Source of the DNA: Marinobacter bohaiensis
GTDB lineage: Bacteria; Pseudomonadota; Gammaproteobacteria; Pseudomonadales; Oleiphilaceae
Direction: 5' to 3'
Assembly: GCF_003258515.1 (NCBI RefSeq)
Contig: NZ_QGEH01000001.1
Location: 1,922,001 to 1,986,000, forward strand
DNA length: 64,000 bases
Numbering within the stretch: the stretch's first letter is position 1; every line of letters starts with the position of its first letter. Shown here piece by piece: positions 43,101-50,503 of this stretch. The notes below the pieces were generated by a model. It did not search any database. It was not told the DNA's origin and saw only the letters and a list, made by a program, of their open reading frames with translations. The position numbers were made by a program, and so were the translations under genes.

Positions 43101-44663
43101 GCCCGACGGGGGCGACGCCGACAGCCAGGGCATGTTGGTGCTGACGGTGAAATCGTGGGTCTCGCTCATGGAGTGGGAAATGTCCACCGATTGCGAGGCG
43201 ATGGGCGAGTCCGGGGAGCCGCTAAAGGTCAGGCTGGCCGGCGCCGCGACCAGACCGTCCGGATCGTCGGTGATGGTCAGCGTGTAGGTCAGGCTCGCAT
43301 CGGCATAGCCATCCGCATCCGCGGTGACAGTGCCGGTGTAGGTGCCGACGCTGAGGCCAACCGGGGAAGCGGTGACGGTGACCTGGGCCGGTGTGCTGCC
43401 GGAGTTGCCGCTGGCGCTCAGCCAGGCGGCGTTGGATGACAGCGCGAAGTTGGCGCCGGAGTCGTCGCTGGCGGACAGGCTGACGGTGTGCTCCAGCACA
43501 TCGTCGTTATCGATGTGCCGGGATCCGGCCAGGGTCGTGGGTGAAAAACTCAGCGCCACCGCGTCATTGAGCACCTCGAAGAAAACCGTGGTCTCGTGGA
43601 GCGTGTTGGCGTCATCCCGGACGACGGCGGTAATGGTGTGGCTGCCGTCCGCCAGGGTGGTGGTGTCGAACGGATAAGCGGTGTCATTGGGCGCCGTGCC
43701 CGCAAAATCATAAGGCGGCAGGCCTTCGGTCTGGATCGGGCTGCCGGATTTGGTGGCGTCGTCCAGATAGAACTGCACGCGGTTGATGCTGCCGTTGTCC
43801 GGAACGAACACGAAAATGTCGCCGGCCACCTGTGAGCCCTGCAGTGCGGAGGCACCGCTGCGGCTCGAATTGGTGCTGACCAGCAGGTTGTAATCGCCGC
43901 TGGGGGCGGGAGTCACTTCCAGGCTGACGTTGATCTGGTCGCTGGCGACATTGTCGCCCGAGGCGGTAATCACGGCACTGTAGGAGCCGGCGGTCAGGCC
44001 GTCCGGCGAGACGGTGACCGTCAGGTTATCCGGCGTTGTGCCGGATGTGGGGCTGACGGACAGCCAGGTGGCGTTGTCGCTGATGCTGAAATCCGCCGTC
44101 GTGCCGGCGGCGGTATCGAGCCCCACCGAGGCGGTCAGCGTGTCGCTATCTCCCTCCGCGGCGGTGAAGCTCAGGGTGTTGGTCGAGAACTCGAACGCCG
44201 GAGCGGCGTTGTCCACCACAAAGGCGGCGGACACCAGTTCCGTGACGCCACCGCTGTAGGTGACCCGTGCGTAAACGGTGTGCTGGCCATCGTTGATCGT
44301 CTGGGTGTCGAAAGGTATGGCCGAGTCGTTCGGCGCCGTGCCGTTGAAGTCATAGGGACTGACGAACTCGGTCTTGCGGGGGGATGACGGAGGTGGGTTG
44401 TCCAGATAGAAGTCCACCTTCGTGATGCCGGATTCCGTGGTCGTAAAGATATAGGTCAGCCCTGACAGCTCCGCTCCCGAGAGGCTTGCCGGCGCAGAGC
44501 GGTTGGGAAAGGAGCTGACCAACAGGGATGGGACGGCCAGAGCCTGCCCGGCCAGCGTCAGCCCGCTGACAATGAGTAGAAGCGAAACCACGATGCGGCG
44601 TAATCCGCCGGTAAACGTCAGGAAAAAAGCTGCCGAGCGTAATGCCTGGGTTGTCAGTTTCAT
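40131..44663 (-). CDS. giant secreted BACON / propeller / kelch protein
   Basis: 1510 residues. The signal peptide ends AQALA (residue 43). Next are two copies of a beta module (each with VDFYLD or VQFYLD, a GTAPND-PFDT core and a DGxHT turn), interleaved with three BACON-like repeats (WLSVSP-SGTTP or WLSASPPSGTTP type) to about residue 575. A lectin-like middle follows to about 810, then a six-bladed glucose/sorbosone-dehydrogenase-like propeller (SMVWGPDDRLYVSQL to VLFVGEFGGGKVTVL), and finally six kelch repeats (YVVGGKN, YVFGGST, YVIGGMN, YVFGGRE and two weaker). No PEP-CTERM or other anchor. A sigma-54 promoter precedes it, as for the PEP-CTERM genes. Likely a matrix or adhesion protein; enzyme activity unproven. 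Confidence 0.85.
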   Translation of the reverse strand: MKLTTQALRSAAFFLTFTGGLRRIVVSLLLIVSGLTLAGQALAVPSLLVSSFPNRSAPASLSGAELSGLTYIFTTTESGITKVDFYLDNPPPSSPRKTEFVSPYDFNGTAPNDSAIPFDTQTINDGQHTVYARVTYSGGVTELVSAAFVVDNAAPAFEFSTNTLSFTAAEGDSDTLTASVGLDTAAGTTADFSISDNATWLSVSPTSGTTPDNLTVTVSPDGLTAGSYSAVITASGDNVASDQINVSLEVTPAPSGDYNLLVSTNSSRSGASALQGSQVAGDIFVFVPDNGSINRVQFYLDDATKSGSPIQTEGLPPYDFAGTAPNDTAYPFDTTTLADGSHTITAVVRDDANTLHETTVFFEVLNDAVALSFSPTTLAGSRHIDNDDVLEHTVSLSASDDSGANFALSSNAAWLSASGNSGSTPAQVTVTASPVGLSVGTYTGTVTADADGYADASLTYTLTITDDPDGLVAAPASLTFSGSPDSPIASQSVDISHSMSETHDFTVSTNMPWLSASPPSGTTPQIIQVSVDASGMAAGNYAATVTITASGFPDLDIPVTLSLSSSGNCAPISCTDVRVELPYQLSFTESQGYLMDSNGLGTGFTWIDQPDSGNGYVPGKLEMNILEGVLLLTTNSGIQYAGNNNQENALGVGFAAPNQITRITAQLLDVPAGSGNYEQAGLWFGNDQDNYIKLVALSHPAGPRIHYFMEVGGQTVAERNITVSNLPGRDVTFTMIVNPYSQTVELRYQLDGGTSVQAVTLTPPDEFFSFDAAGIDPQIGTRSFTGIFGTHRYASSPMVYRFDDFTLEVGGTPLSPDSGIEFLRNSYDLDYPTSMVWGPDDRLYVSQLFGSIQALTFDEDYNLVDTETITSLQDALGPRLTLGITVGPNATAGNVDLWLAHSSPSIDDGEPNSGMITRLSGSGFNQVDNIITGLPRAKANHSINSIHFGDDNRLYIAVGGNTGAGAPNNSNSEFGDMQEQPLSAAIVVADVFAAGFDGTCANTSNIFGPPPCDVETYATGLRNSYDFVFHSNGSMYATDNGLGVTGTFPPSPEPPCLGFGSTGSYLNGGHNPGEQPDLLLRIVEGMYYGHPNPYRDECVFKDGSYQGVAPLPNYTEPLFNLGDHKSSNAIIEYDGASGCVGEFLNNQLLVTNYSIGDDIYRVLLNENGLQAVEGAPLVSGFNDPLPMTRSPEGVLFVGEFGGGKVTVLQPESLGCWDTLAPLPAPVLDAAAASVNDQVYVVGGKNGSGHLTTLRIYNPGSDSWSTGASLPGEGVENPAVVASGGQIYVFGGSTAPFSGAVNNAAVYNPGSNSWTSLADMPTARGGATAQAMNGLIYVIGGMNAQGSSLNSVDIYNPSSGTWQTGPSMNVRRDNAASALLDGKIYVFGGRERNADGSVPNNTLVSVEMLTGPSASWSLQTPMPTGRRAMAIGTLNGKAQLMAGESNPESPSGVFENNEEYDPVSNTWRPLTQVPTPKHGAASATVNGQVLVIGGGVTSGDSYTSSVEGMTF

Positions 44664-44713
44664 GGGACCATAACCTCCCGCTGGATCCGAACGCGATGTC
44701 CAGTGGCATTAGC

Positions 44714-44729
44714 AGCATCAGGAGTGCCA
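44714..44729 (-). promoter_or_regulatory. sigma-54 promoter of the 1510-residue protein gene
   Basis: On the minus strand, TGGCACTCCTGATGCT: GG and GC exactly 10 bases apart, -24 element identical to TGGCAC consensus and TGC at -12. It lies about 50 bases before the ATG at 44663. Confidence 0.7.
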
Positions 44730-44785
44730 TAGGCGATAACGCACTTCTAGAACAATGTGATAACCTCACTCGAAACCGGTGAATT

Positions 44786-44801
44786 CTTACAGGAATGTAA
44801 G
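44786..44801. promoter_or_regulatory. palindrome in the divergent intergenic region
   Basis: CTTACAGGAATGTAAG: perfect six-base arms around GGAA, 57 bases upstream of the -24 element for the minus-strand gene and about 50 bases before the plus-strand GNAT-like gene. It could be an enhancer or operator serving one or both. It is not identical to the GTAC-type box before the PEP-CTERM genes. Confidence 0.4.
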
Positions 44802-44851
44802 GTTTTTCGACAACGATTGGTCAGCCCCATGCATGAGGAAATGCCGAGGCT

Positions 44852-45826
44852 ATGAGTCTTTTCCAGACCCGGGCATGGCAGGACGCCTGGTGGGCGATAT
44901 GGGGAGAAACTCCCGGCTTCTCGAAAGTGGCTCGTCCAGCCGAGGATGGCTCCGGTCTCTATATCGACCGCTATCGTTTCAAGGGTGTGTTGCCCGTGCG
45001 CTGCCTGCAGTTCGTGGGCACGAATTATCGCCGGCTGTCGACGCCACGAACGGAATACAACGGTTTCGGTCTTGATGACACGGCAGCCGGTGACGCGCCA
45101 TTGCAGGTGCTTGACCGGACCGCCTGGAGCGAGGCGGTGTTCCGTGACGTGCCCGAGGCGTCGGTGGACTTTCAGTGTCTGCAACGCCTGGCCGATGAGC
45201 GCGGCTGGCTATGTCGGGAGGTGGCCAGGGATACCGCCTACCAGATCGACACCCGCGGCCCTTTCGATGCTTACCAGACAAACCTTGGCCGCAACACACG
45301 GCTGCGCTTTTTCAATCGGCGTAAGGTGCTTGAGGGCCTTGCCGAGGTCCGGCAGACCAACGCCTTCCCGGACGACATCAACCGCTTTTTCGAGCTGCTC
45401 AACGGCTTTCATCGCGACCGGTGGGGCCAGCCGTGTTTCAGTGACGCGAGTCTGGCGTTCCACCGGCGCTTTCTGGAAAACGTGCCTCTCGAAGGCGGCC
45501 AACCGCGGCTCAGCATTCTCTGGAGCGGCCCACAACCGGTCTCCGTACTGTATAACGTCGTTTACCGGGGCTGTCTCTACAATATCCAGTCCGGCTTCCT
45601 CGAACATTTTCACCGCAAGCTGGCGCTGGGCTCGTTACACTTGGGCTATGCCATCGAGGATGCTTTCCACGATGAGGCGGTGCACCAGTTCGATTTGCTG
45701 GCCGGATCGGGCAAGAACTGTAACTATAAAAGGCCTATCGCGACGGACAGCTGCGAGTTGGTGTCCGTCATGCTGGTACGCAGTGCCTGGGCCAAAGGGC
45801 TGTACCGGCTCAAGGAACGACTCTGA
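44852..45826 (+). CDS. GNAT/BioF2-like (FemAB-related) acyltransferase
   Basis: 324 residues, soluble. The N-terminal half begins FQTRAWQDAWWAIWGETPGF, and the C-terminal half is the BioF2-type acetyltransferase domain (NTRLRFFNRRKVLEGLAEV, FFELLNGFHRDRWG, AFHRRFLENV, LYNIQSGFLEHFHRKLALGSLHLGYAI). Similar proteins accompany cellulose and XrtA exopolysaccharide loci, where FemAB-like members may add an aminoacyl or acyl group to the polymer or its precursor. It is 57 bases upstream of exosortase A and likely co-transcribed. The TIGR03019 FemAB assignment is possible but not certain. Confidence 0.72.
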   Translation: MSLFQTRAWQDAWWAIWGETPGFSKVARPAEDGSGLYIDRYRFKGVLPVRCLQFVGTNYRRLSTPRTEYNGFGLDDTAAGDAPLQVLDRTAWSEAVFRDVPEASVDFQCLQRLADERGWLCREVARDTAYQIDTRGPFDAYQTNLGRNTRLRFFNRRKVLEGLAEVRQTNAFPDDINRFFELLNGFHRDRWGQPCFSDASLAFHRRFLENVPLEGGQPRLSILWSGPQPVSVLYNVVYRGCLYNIQSGFLEHFHRKLALGSLHLGYAIEDAFHDEAVHQFDLLAGSGKNCNYKRPIATDSCELVSVMLVRSAWAKGLYRLKERL

Positions 45827-45883
45827 CGGTGGTCGGGCGCAGGGCCCGCCACCGTTTTTCCGGGACAGTCTAGGGATTTCTGT

Positions 45884-47455
45884 ATGGCGCGCACCGATAT
45901 CGGTTCACGTTTGAGTGTCTGGTCACCGATCATTTTCCTGTTGGCGTTTACCGTTGGGACCTGGCCGGCGCTGGTCGGCATCGTCGAACGCTGGACAAAA
46001 TGGAACGAGGCCTATTCCCACGGCTTCCTGGTCCTGGCGGTGTGCCTTGGACTGACGTACCGCAAACTCCGCCAGGTTCGTCCCCGCACCGGTTTCTACT
46101 GGCCCTGGATTTTGCCCCTGTTGTTGAGCGTTGCGGTCTATGCCGTTGGCAGCCTGCTCCTGATCGAGGCGTTCCAGCAGGTGGCCCTGCTGCCCATCCT
46201 GTTTTCGGGCCTGCTCGTTCAGTGGGGCTGGCGCCAGACGATTCCCTTCCTGATTCCCGTCGGCCTGATCGTCTTTACAATTCCATTCCTGGATTACCTC
46301 GCCTGGCCGCTGCAACTGGTTACGGTGGCGGTGAACCAGCTCTTCTTTTCGCAGCTGGGCATCGATTTCTCGGTGGAAGGCGTTTTCGTCTATTTCCCGG
46401 GCGTAGGAGCGTTCGAGATCGCGCATGGGTGTTCCGGGCTGCGCTATCTGCTGGTGGGACTGACGCTGACGTTCCTCTACGGTGAGCTTAACCTGCGCCA
46501 CCTGCAGAGCCGCGTGATCCTGGTTGCGGCCGGTGTGGCGCTGGCGCTGGCGGCGAACTGGATTCGGGTGTTCGTCATCATCTACGTGGGCTACGCCTCA
46601 GACATGACGTCGCCGCTGGTGAATCATCACGATACCTTTGGCTGGTGGGTGTTTGCCGGCACGTTGGTCCCGGTGTTCCTGATCGCGCGCTGGCTGGAAC
46701 ACCGTGAGGCCCGCCGGGATGAACGCACTGATGACCCGGCAAGCCGCGGTGAGCTCGGGGCAGGGCGGCTGCGGGTGTTTTCCGGGCTGTTCGCCTCTTC
46801 GGTACCGCTACTGGCGCTGGCTGCGCTTTTCCTGCCGACCAGCTTTGCCGAGGGGCATCGCCCGGTCGATCCCACGCACCGGAATATCCAGCTTGTCGAT
46901 GGGGATGGCTGGATGCCGCTGTTCTCCAGCAACCTGGCCGGCTGGCAGCCCATCATCGAACAGCCGGATCGTCGCTTCGAGGCAACGTACGTCGAGCGGG
47001 ACGGCATCGAGGATTCCGACGCCGCACAGCGCCCCCGCTACTTCGTGGGGCTATACAGCTACGATTTCCAGCGCCCGGGAGCCGAGGTGGTGCAGTACGG
47101 CAACCGACTGTATGACGCCGAGCATTTCATCCCGGATCGGACGTTCAGTCTGGGGGCGGCGCCGGCCGACACCCTGGCAGGGCTTTCCATCGCTGAGCGG
47201 GGGCAGGGGCAGCCGGTGTATCTGGCTTATGGCTATTACGTGGAAGGCCGCTGGGAGAGTTCTGAGCTCAAGGCCAAACTGGCCCAGCTGCCGGGCATGT
47301 TCAACCGGCGCAGCGACGCGTCGTTGTTGGTGATTGGGGTGACCTGCCAGGCTTGCGACGGGACGGAGTTGCTGGAAACGGCCGCGCCCGGGATCCAGTC
47401 CCAGGCGCGAGCCTATCTCGATCGTGTCTACGGTTCCCGTCGCCCCGGTGGCTGA
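45884..47455 (+). CDS. xrtA: exosortase A with fused EpsI domain
   Basis: 523 residues. Eight or so membrane helices (residues 15-275) hold the catalytic triad: Cys183 in AHGCSGLRYL, Arg228 in NWIRVFVIIYVGY and His249 in NHHDTFGWWVF. A periplasmic EpsI/DUF3485 domain follows from about residue 325 (NIQLVDGDGWMPLFSSNLAGW, VGLYSYDFQRPGAEVVQYGN). Exosortase A is a cysteine transpeptidase-like enzyme that cleaves PEP-CTERM signals and joins substrates to a cell-surface glycan; the fusion with EpsI is normal for XrtA. Substrates in this window are the proteins at 15561 and 49663, and perhaps the one at 31231. Confidence 0.95.
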   Translation: MARTDIGSRLSVWSPIIFLLAFTVGTWPALVGIVERWTKWNEAYSHGFLVLAVCLGLTYRKLRQVRPRTGFYWPWILPLLLSVAVYAVGSLLLIEAFQQVALLPILFSGLLVQWGWRQTIPFLIPVGLIVFTIPFLDYLAWPLQLVTVAVNQLFFSQLGIDFSVEGVFVYFPGVGAFEIAHGCSGLRYLLVGLTLTFLYGELNLRHLQSRVILVAAGVALALAANWIRVFVIIYVGYASDMTSPLVNHHDTFGWWVFAGTLVPVFLIARWLEHREARRDERTDDPASRGELGAGRLRVFSGLFASSVPLLALAALFLPTSFAEGHRPVDPTHRNIQLVDGDGWMPLFSSNLAGWQPIIEQPDRRFEATYVERDGIEDSDAAQRPRYFVGLYSYDFQRPGAEVVQYGNRLYDAEHFIPDRTFSLGAAPADTLAGLSIAERGQGQPVYLAYGYYVEGRWESSELKAKLAQLPGMFNRRSDASLLVIGVTCQACDGTELLETAAPGIQSQARAYLDRVYGSRRPGG

Positions 47456-47473
47456 GGGGCGATGGGCTAAACA

Positions 47474-49465
47474 CTATTCGACAGTCTGAGACACCTCATC
47501 TGACTCGGGGCTTGTCAGGCCGTCACTGTCCACTGTCTGTACGGTGAAGTACCAGGTGCCGCTGTCCAGCCCTTCGAAGGTGTAGGACGTGTCCGCGGAT
47601 GAGACTTCCACTGACTGATCGAGGTTACCGGAAGACTGCCCGTAGTTGATCAGGTAGTGATCGATCTCGCTGAGGTCGATCGACGAGCCGTCCAGGCGGG
47701 TCGAGGGCGCGGTCCAGGACAGGGTCACTTCGCCGGTCACATCGGTGACCGGAGGTTCCGGTTCGGTGGTTTCGCCTTCATCGCCACCGGTGTCGCCGGA
47801 AGTCGACTCCAGGGTGTAGGGATCCAGACCGCTTTCGTACGCCTGCAGGTTGGTCACGCCGCTGTCGTTGGACACGGATGTGGCGTCGTCCCGGAAAGGA
47901 GCCAGCCCGTAGGCGATCTCCCAGGCGTCAGGGATGTCGTCCTCGTCGGAGTCCAGCGTGCTGGCGCTGCCCGGCTCGGCCGTGATGACAGTTCCGAGGA
48001 CGTCCACCTCGCTGTTGTCCGCCTGATCCATGATGGTGAAATGGGCCTCGGCGCTGCCGGAACCTTCGAAGTACTCCATGGTGATTGGCACGGTTTCGCC
48101 GGCGGCCAGGCTTCGGCTGTAACTGAATTCCGTGGTCGGATGTTCCGACCAGTCGTCGATCACCAACTCGCCATCCAGGTAGAGACGGACCCCGTCATTG
48201 GTGTTGGTGATGAACTCATAGTCCCGCGAGCCGCTGCCGTGAGGCGCGGTGAACTGGCCCACCCAGCGCACGCTGAACTGGTCGGACGGGGCGCCGCTGA
48301 TCGGGGCGCTGCTGCCCCAGTCGAAATCGACGACGCCGTCGGTCCGGTAGCTGACGAAGTTGTCAAAGTCGGTGCCATCGAAGTACTGGCCCACGAAACC
48401 GGCAACGGTAGCCCCGGTGCCGGTGTCCGGAACGTCTTCTTCGGGCACTTCGTCGCTGCTGTTGGGGTCTGTGCCGGCCTGGTATTCCTCGAGGTTGCTG
48501 TAACCGTCGCCATCGGCATCCCTGGCCGCATCAGTGCCATCTCGCGGATCCAGGTTGTAGGCGAACTCCTGGCCGTCGGGGATGCCGTCACCGTCGGTGT
48601 CGGCGTTGTTCTCGGACGTTCCGATCAGGAACTCGTCGGCGGCGGTCAGGAAGTCGCCGTCCGGGTCGGAAGCGGCGTCGTCGGAGTTGCTGGGGTCCAG
48701 GCCGTTGACGGTTTCCCAGTTGTCGTAGATGCCATCCAGGTCGCTGTCCATGGGCGGGAAGTCCGGGGCAAAGGCCAGCCCTTGCTCGGCGTCGAAATAG
48801 CCCACCCGGTAACCCAGGGAATAGGATTCCGCGGCGCTCTGGTCATCGTAATTGCTGGATTGTCCTTCGCTGTAGAGATATTCGCTGCCGATAATCTGCT
48901 GGGAAAGGCCCGGCCCTTCCCAGGCTACCGCGAAATGGTTGCCGCCGTTGCCCTGTTTGTGCCGGATCTCGAAGTAGTAGCGTTGCCCCCCCTCCAGCGT
49001 CTGGACGCCGGACGTCTGGGAGGCGTACTTGTCGAACACCTGCGGCTGGCTGTAGTTGGGAACCGATGCAATCTGCTGGATGTTGCCCGAAGACTCGTCG
49101 GAGCTCAGCCACAGTTGCGTCTCGTCATCACCCGCGAGGTGAAAGGTGTATTCCCCGCTGCTGGGCGCTTCGATGTAGCCTTTGACCAGGCTGCCGTAGT
49201 TGGTGCCCCTGGCCCCTTCATTAACGAGGCTGGTGATCTCTTCGACGCTGTTCGGGTTGTTGGGGTAGGCCTCGATGCTGGTCAGGTCGGCGACATCGGA
49301 GCCGCTGATGCCCGTCCAGATTCTCAGTTGAACATACCCCGGCTCACTGCTGGCGGGTATGGCTGCGGTTGGCGGTAAGTCCTGAACATCGTCAGAAGGC
49401 CATAACTGACAGCCGTGCATGAAAACGAGGGTGCCACCTATTAGGAAATGTTTTCCGTTGAGCAT
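47474..49465 (-). CDS. PA14 / thrombospondin-3-repeat / FN3 surface lipoprotein
   Basis: 663 residues. The N terminus has a short hydrophobic stretch and FMHGC, a weak lipobox with Cys about residue 19. Next come a PA14 domain (about 50-190, GYIEAPSSGEYTFHLAGDDETQLWL), Asp-rich calcium-binding TSP3-like repeats (about 240-340: DSDLDGIYD, DTDGDGIPD, DADGDGYSNLEEY), a second PA14 (about 350-490, YEFITNTNDGVRLYLDGE), another TSP3 motif (DSDEDDIPDAWE) and a C-terminal FN3-like domain. PA14 domains often bind glycans, so it may anchor matrix polysaccharide. It is convergent with xrtA, 18 bases apart. No PEP-CTERM. Confidence 0.82.
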   Translation of the reverse strand: MLNGKHFLIGGTLVFMHGCQLWPSDDVQDLPPTAAIPASSEPGYVQLRIWTGISGSDVADLTSIEAYPNNPNSVEEITSLVNEGARGTNYGSLVKGYIEAPSSGEYTFHLAGDDETQLWLSSDESSGNIQQIASVPNYSQPQVFDKYASQTSGVQTLEGGQRYYFEIRHKQGNGGNHFAVAWEGPGLSQQIIGSEYLYSEGQSSNYDDQSAAESYSLGYRVGYFDAEQGLAFAPDFPPMDSDLDGIYDNWETVNGLDPSNSDDAASDPDGDFLTAADEFLIGTSENNADTDGDGIPDGQEFAYNLDPRDGTDAARDADGDGYSNLEEYQAGTDPNSSDEVPEEDVPDTGTGATVAGFVGQYFDGTDFDNFVSYRTDGVVDFDWGSSAPISGAPSDQFSVRWVGQFTAPHGSGSRDYEFITNTNDGVRLYLDGELVIDDWSEHPTTEFSYSRSLAAGETVPITMEYFEGSGSAEAHFTIMDQADNSEVDVLGTVITAEPGSASTLDSDEDDIPDAWEIAYGLAPFRDDATSVSNDSGVTNLQAYESGLDPYTLESTSGDTGGDEGETTEPEPPVTDVTGEVTLSWTAPSTRLDGSSIDLSEIDHYLINYGQSSGNLDQSVEVSSADTSYTFEGLDSGTWYFTVQTVDSDGLTSPESDEVSQTVE

Positions 49466-49611
49466 AAGTCACCTGAAATCAGCGCAGCGAGAATAGGTTA
49501 CAAGAAGTATTGTTCCCCTCACCGACGCCTGCCACGTGAATTTAGGAATCTTTTGATCTTTGGGCTGTGACGTTATTCCGATAAACCATGAGCGAGGATT
49601 GTGCAGGCGTG

Positions 49612-49647
49612 GCTGATCCCGGGGCCGGAACAGGCTCCGGGATCAGC
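49612..49647. terminator. hairpin after the PEP-CTERM gene
   Basis: GCTGATCCCGG and CCGGGATCAGC arms with an inner GCC/GGC stem, 15 bases past the minus-strand stop at 49663. Strong stem without a T-run. Confidence 0.5.
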
Positions 49648-49662
49648 TTGATGCGTGTCATG

Positions 49663-50358
49663 TCAGCTCCGGCGACGGCCGGCCAGGAACAGCAGCCCCA
49701 GTCCCAGTGCCAGTAATCCCAAGGTTCCGGGCTCCGGTACCGTCATGATGCGCATGATGGAAAAGTCGCTCTGGTTGGTGCAGGCGCCGATACCGCACGT
49801 ATCGGAGTAGAGCGCATCGAACGTGAGTGAGCCGATCAGGGTGTTGCCAAATATCGATCCCACCGAGACCAGCCCTGGCGAGCCGGTTTCGGCGCTGGAC
49901 GCGGTGATGGCGGCGGAACTGCTGCTGCCGTCGATGGTTAGCGTCAGGAACTCATCGCCGGGGCTCATGTATTCATTTTTGAGAATCGCGACGCTGGAAC
50001 TGCCATCAAGGAAGTAGGCCGTGATCCGGGCAATTTCCTCGACGTCGGAAAATTCCGGTCCATCGTACAGGAACGCCAGTGTGAAGCCGCCGAGCTCGAA
50101 GCCGCTGGCGGAGCTGGCGGTCAGGCTCTCACGCAGGCCAATCTCGTTGCCGGAGGCATCCCCGGCTACGCCAACGCCGGCTGCCGTAACGCCGTATTCG
50201 GTCTTGGTGCCCAACTCGCCACCCGTGGCGGTGAAGGTCAGGCCGCCGCCGTAACCGGAAGCGATATCAACGGCGTTGATCACCGTTGCGTTGAGCGTCG
50301 GCGCCAGCAGCATCCCTGTTGTCACTGCGAGAGCCAATCCTGCGGTTCTGATACCCAT
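49663..50358 (-). CDS. PEP-CTERM sorting-domain protein
   Basis: 231 residues from ATG 50358, chosen because GGAGGAGG lies just upstream and it begins at the signal peptide (MGIRTAGLALAV, cleavage near LNA); a longer frame upstream covers its promoter. The mature part is Gly/Ser/Thr-rich with few charges, and one Cys pair (CGIGAC). The tail is VPEPGTLGLLALGLG then AGRRRS, a standard PEP-CTERM. It lies directly downstream of prsT but has its own sigma-54 promoter and upstream box. An exosortase A substrate; mature function unknown. Confidence 0.9.
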   Translation of the reverse strand: MGIRTAGLALAVTTGMLLAPTLNATVINAVDIASGYGGGLTFTATGGELGTKTEYGVTAAGVGVAGDASGNEIGLRESLTASSASGFELGGFTLAFLYDGPEFSDVEEIARITAYFLDGSSSVAILKNEYMSPGDEFLTLTIDGSSSSAAITASSAETGSPGLVSVGSIFGNTLIGSLTFDALYSDTCGIGACTNQSDFSIMRIMTVPEPGTLGLLALGLGLLFLAGRRRS

Positions 50359-50399
50359 GGCGGAGCCTCCTCCTGCCGGTTCGGATACCAGAAAAACTG

Positions 50400-50415
50400 A
50401 GCCAGTAGCGTGCCA
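50400..50415 (-). promoter_or_regulatory. sigma-54 promoter of the PEP-CTERM gene at 49663-50358
   Basis: On the minus strand TGGCACGCTACTGGCT: consensus -24 element TGGCACG, and GC placed 10 bases after GG; only the first T of TTGC is changed. This is the best sigma-54 match in the window. Confidence 0.75.
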
Positions 50416-50448
50416 TTCGCCTGGAATGATCAAAAAATCATCAAACTA

Positions 50449-50465
50449 GTACGTGTGTACAAAAA
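50449..50465 (-). promoter_or_regulatory. candidate PrsR-binding (PEP-CTERM) box
   Basis: On the minus strand TTTTTGTACACACGTAC, containing GTAC-N4-GTAC, 34 bases upstream of the -24 GG. Same pattern and spacing as 15440-15456. Confidence 0.6.
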
Positions 50466-50503
50466 CGGCATTGTAAAGAATGCTGACGGCCTCGAGCCCG
50501 CTG

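Noticed and set aside
49521-49537. TGGCAG on the minus strand upstream of the PA14 gene as a sigma-54 promoter
   Set aside because: No GC falls 10 bases after the GG; the required -12 element is missing.
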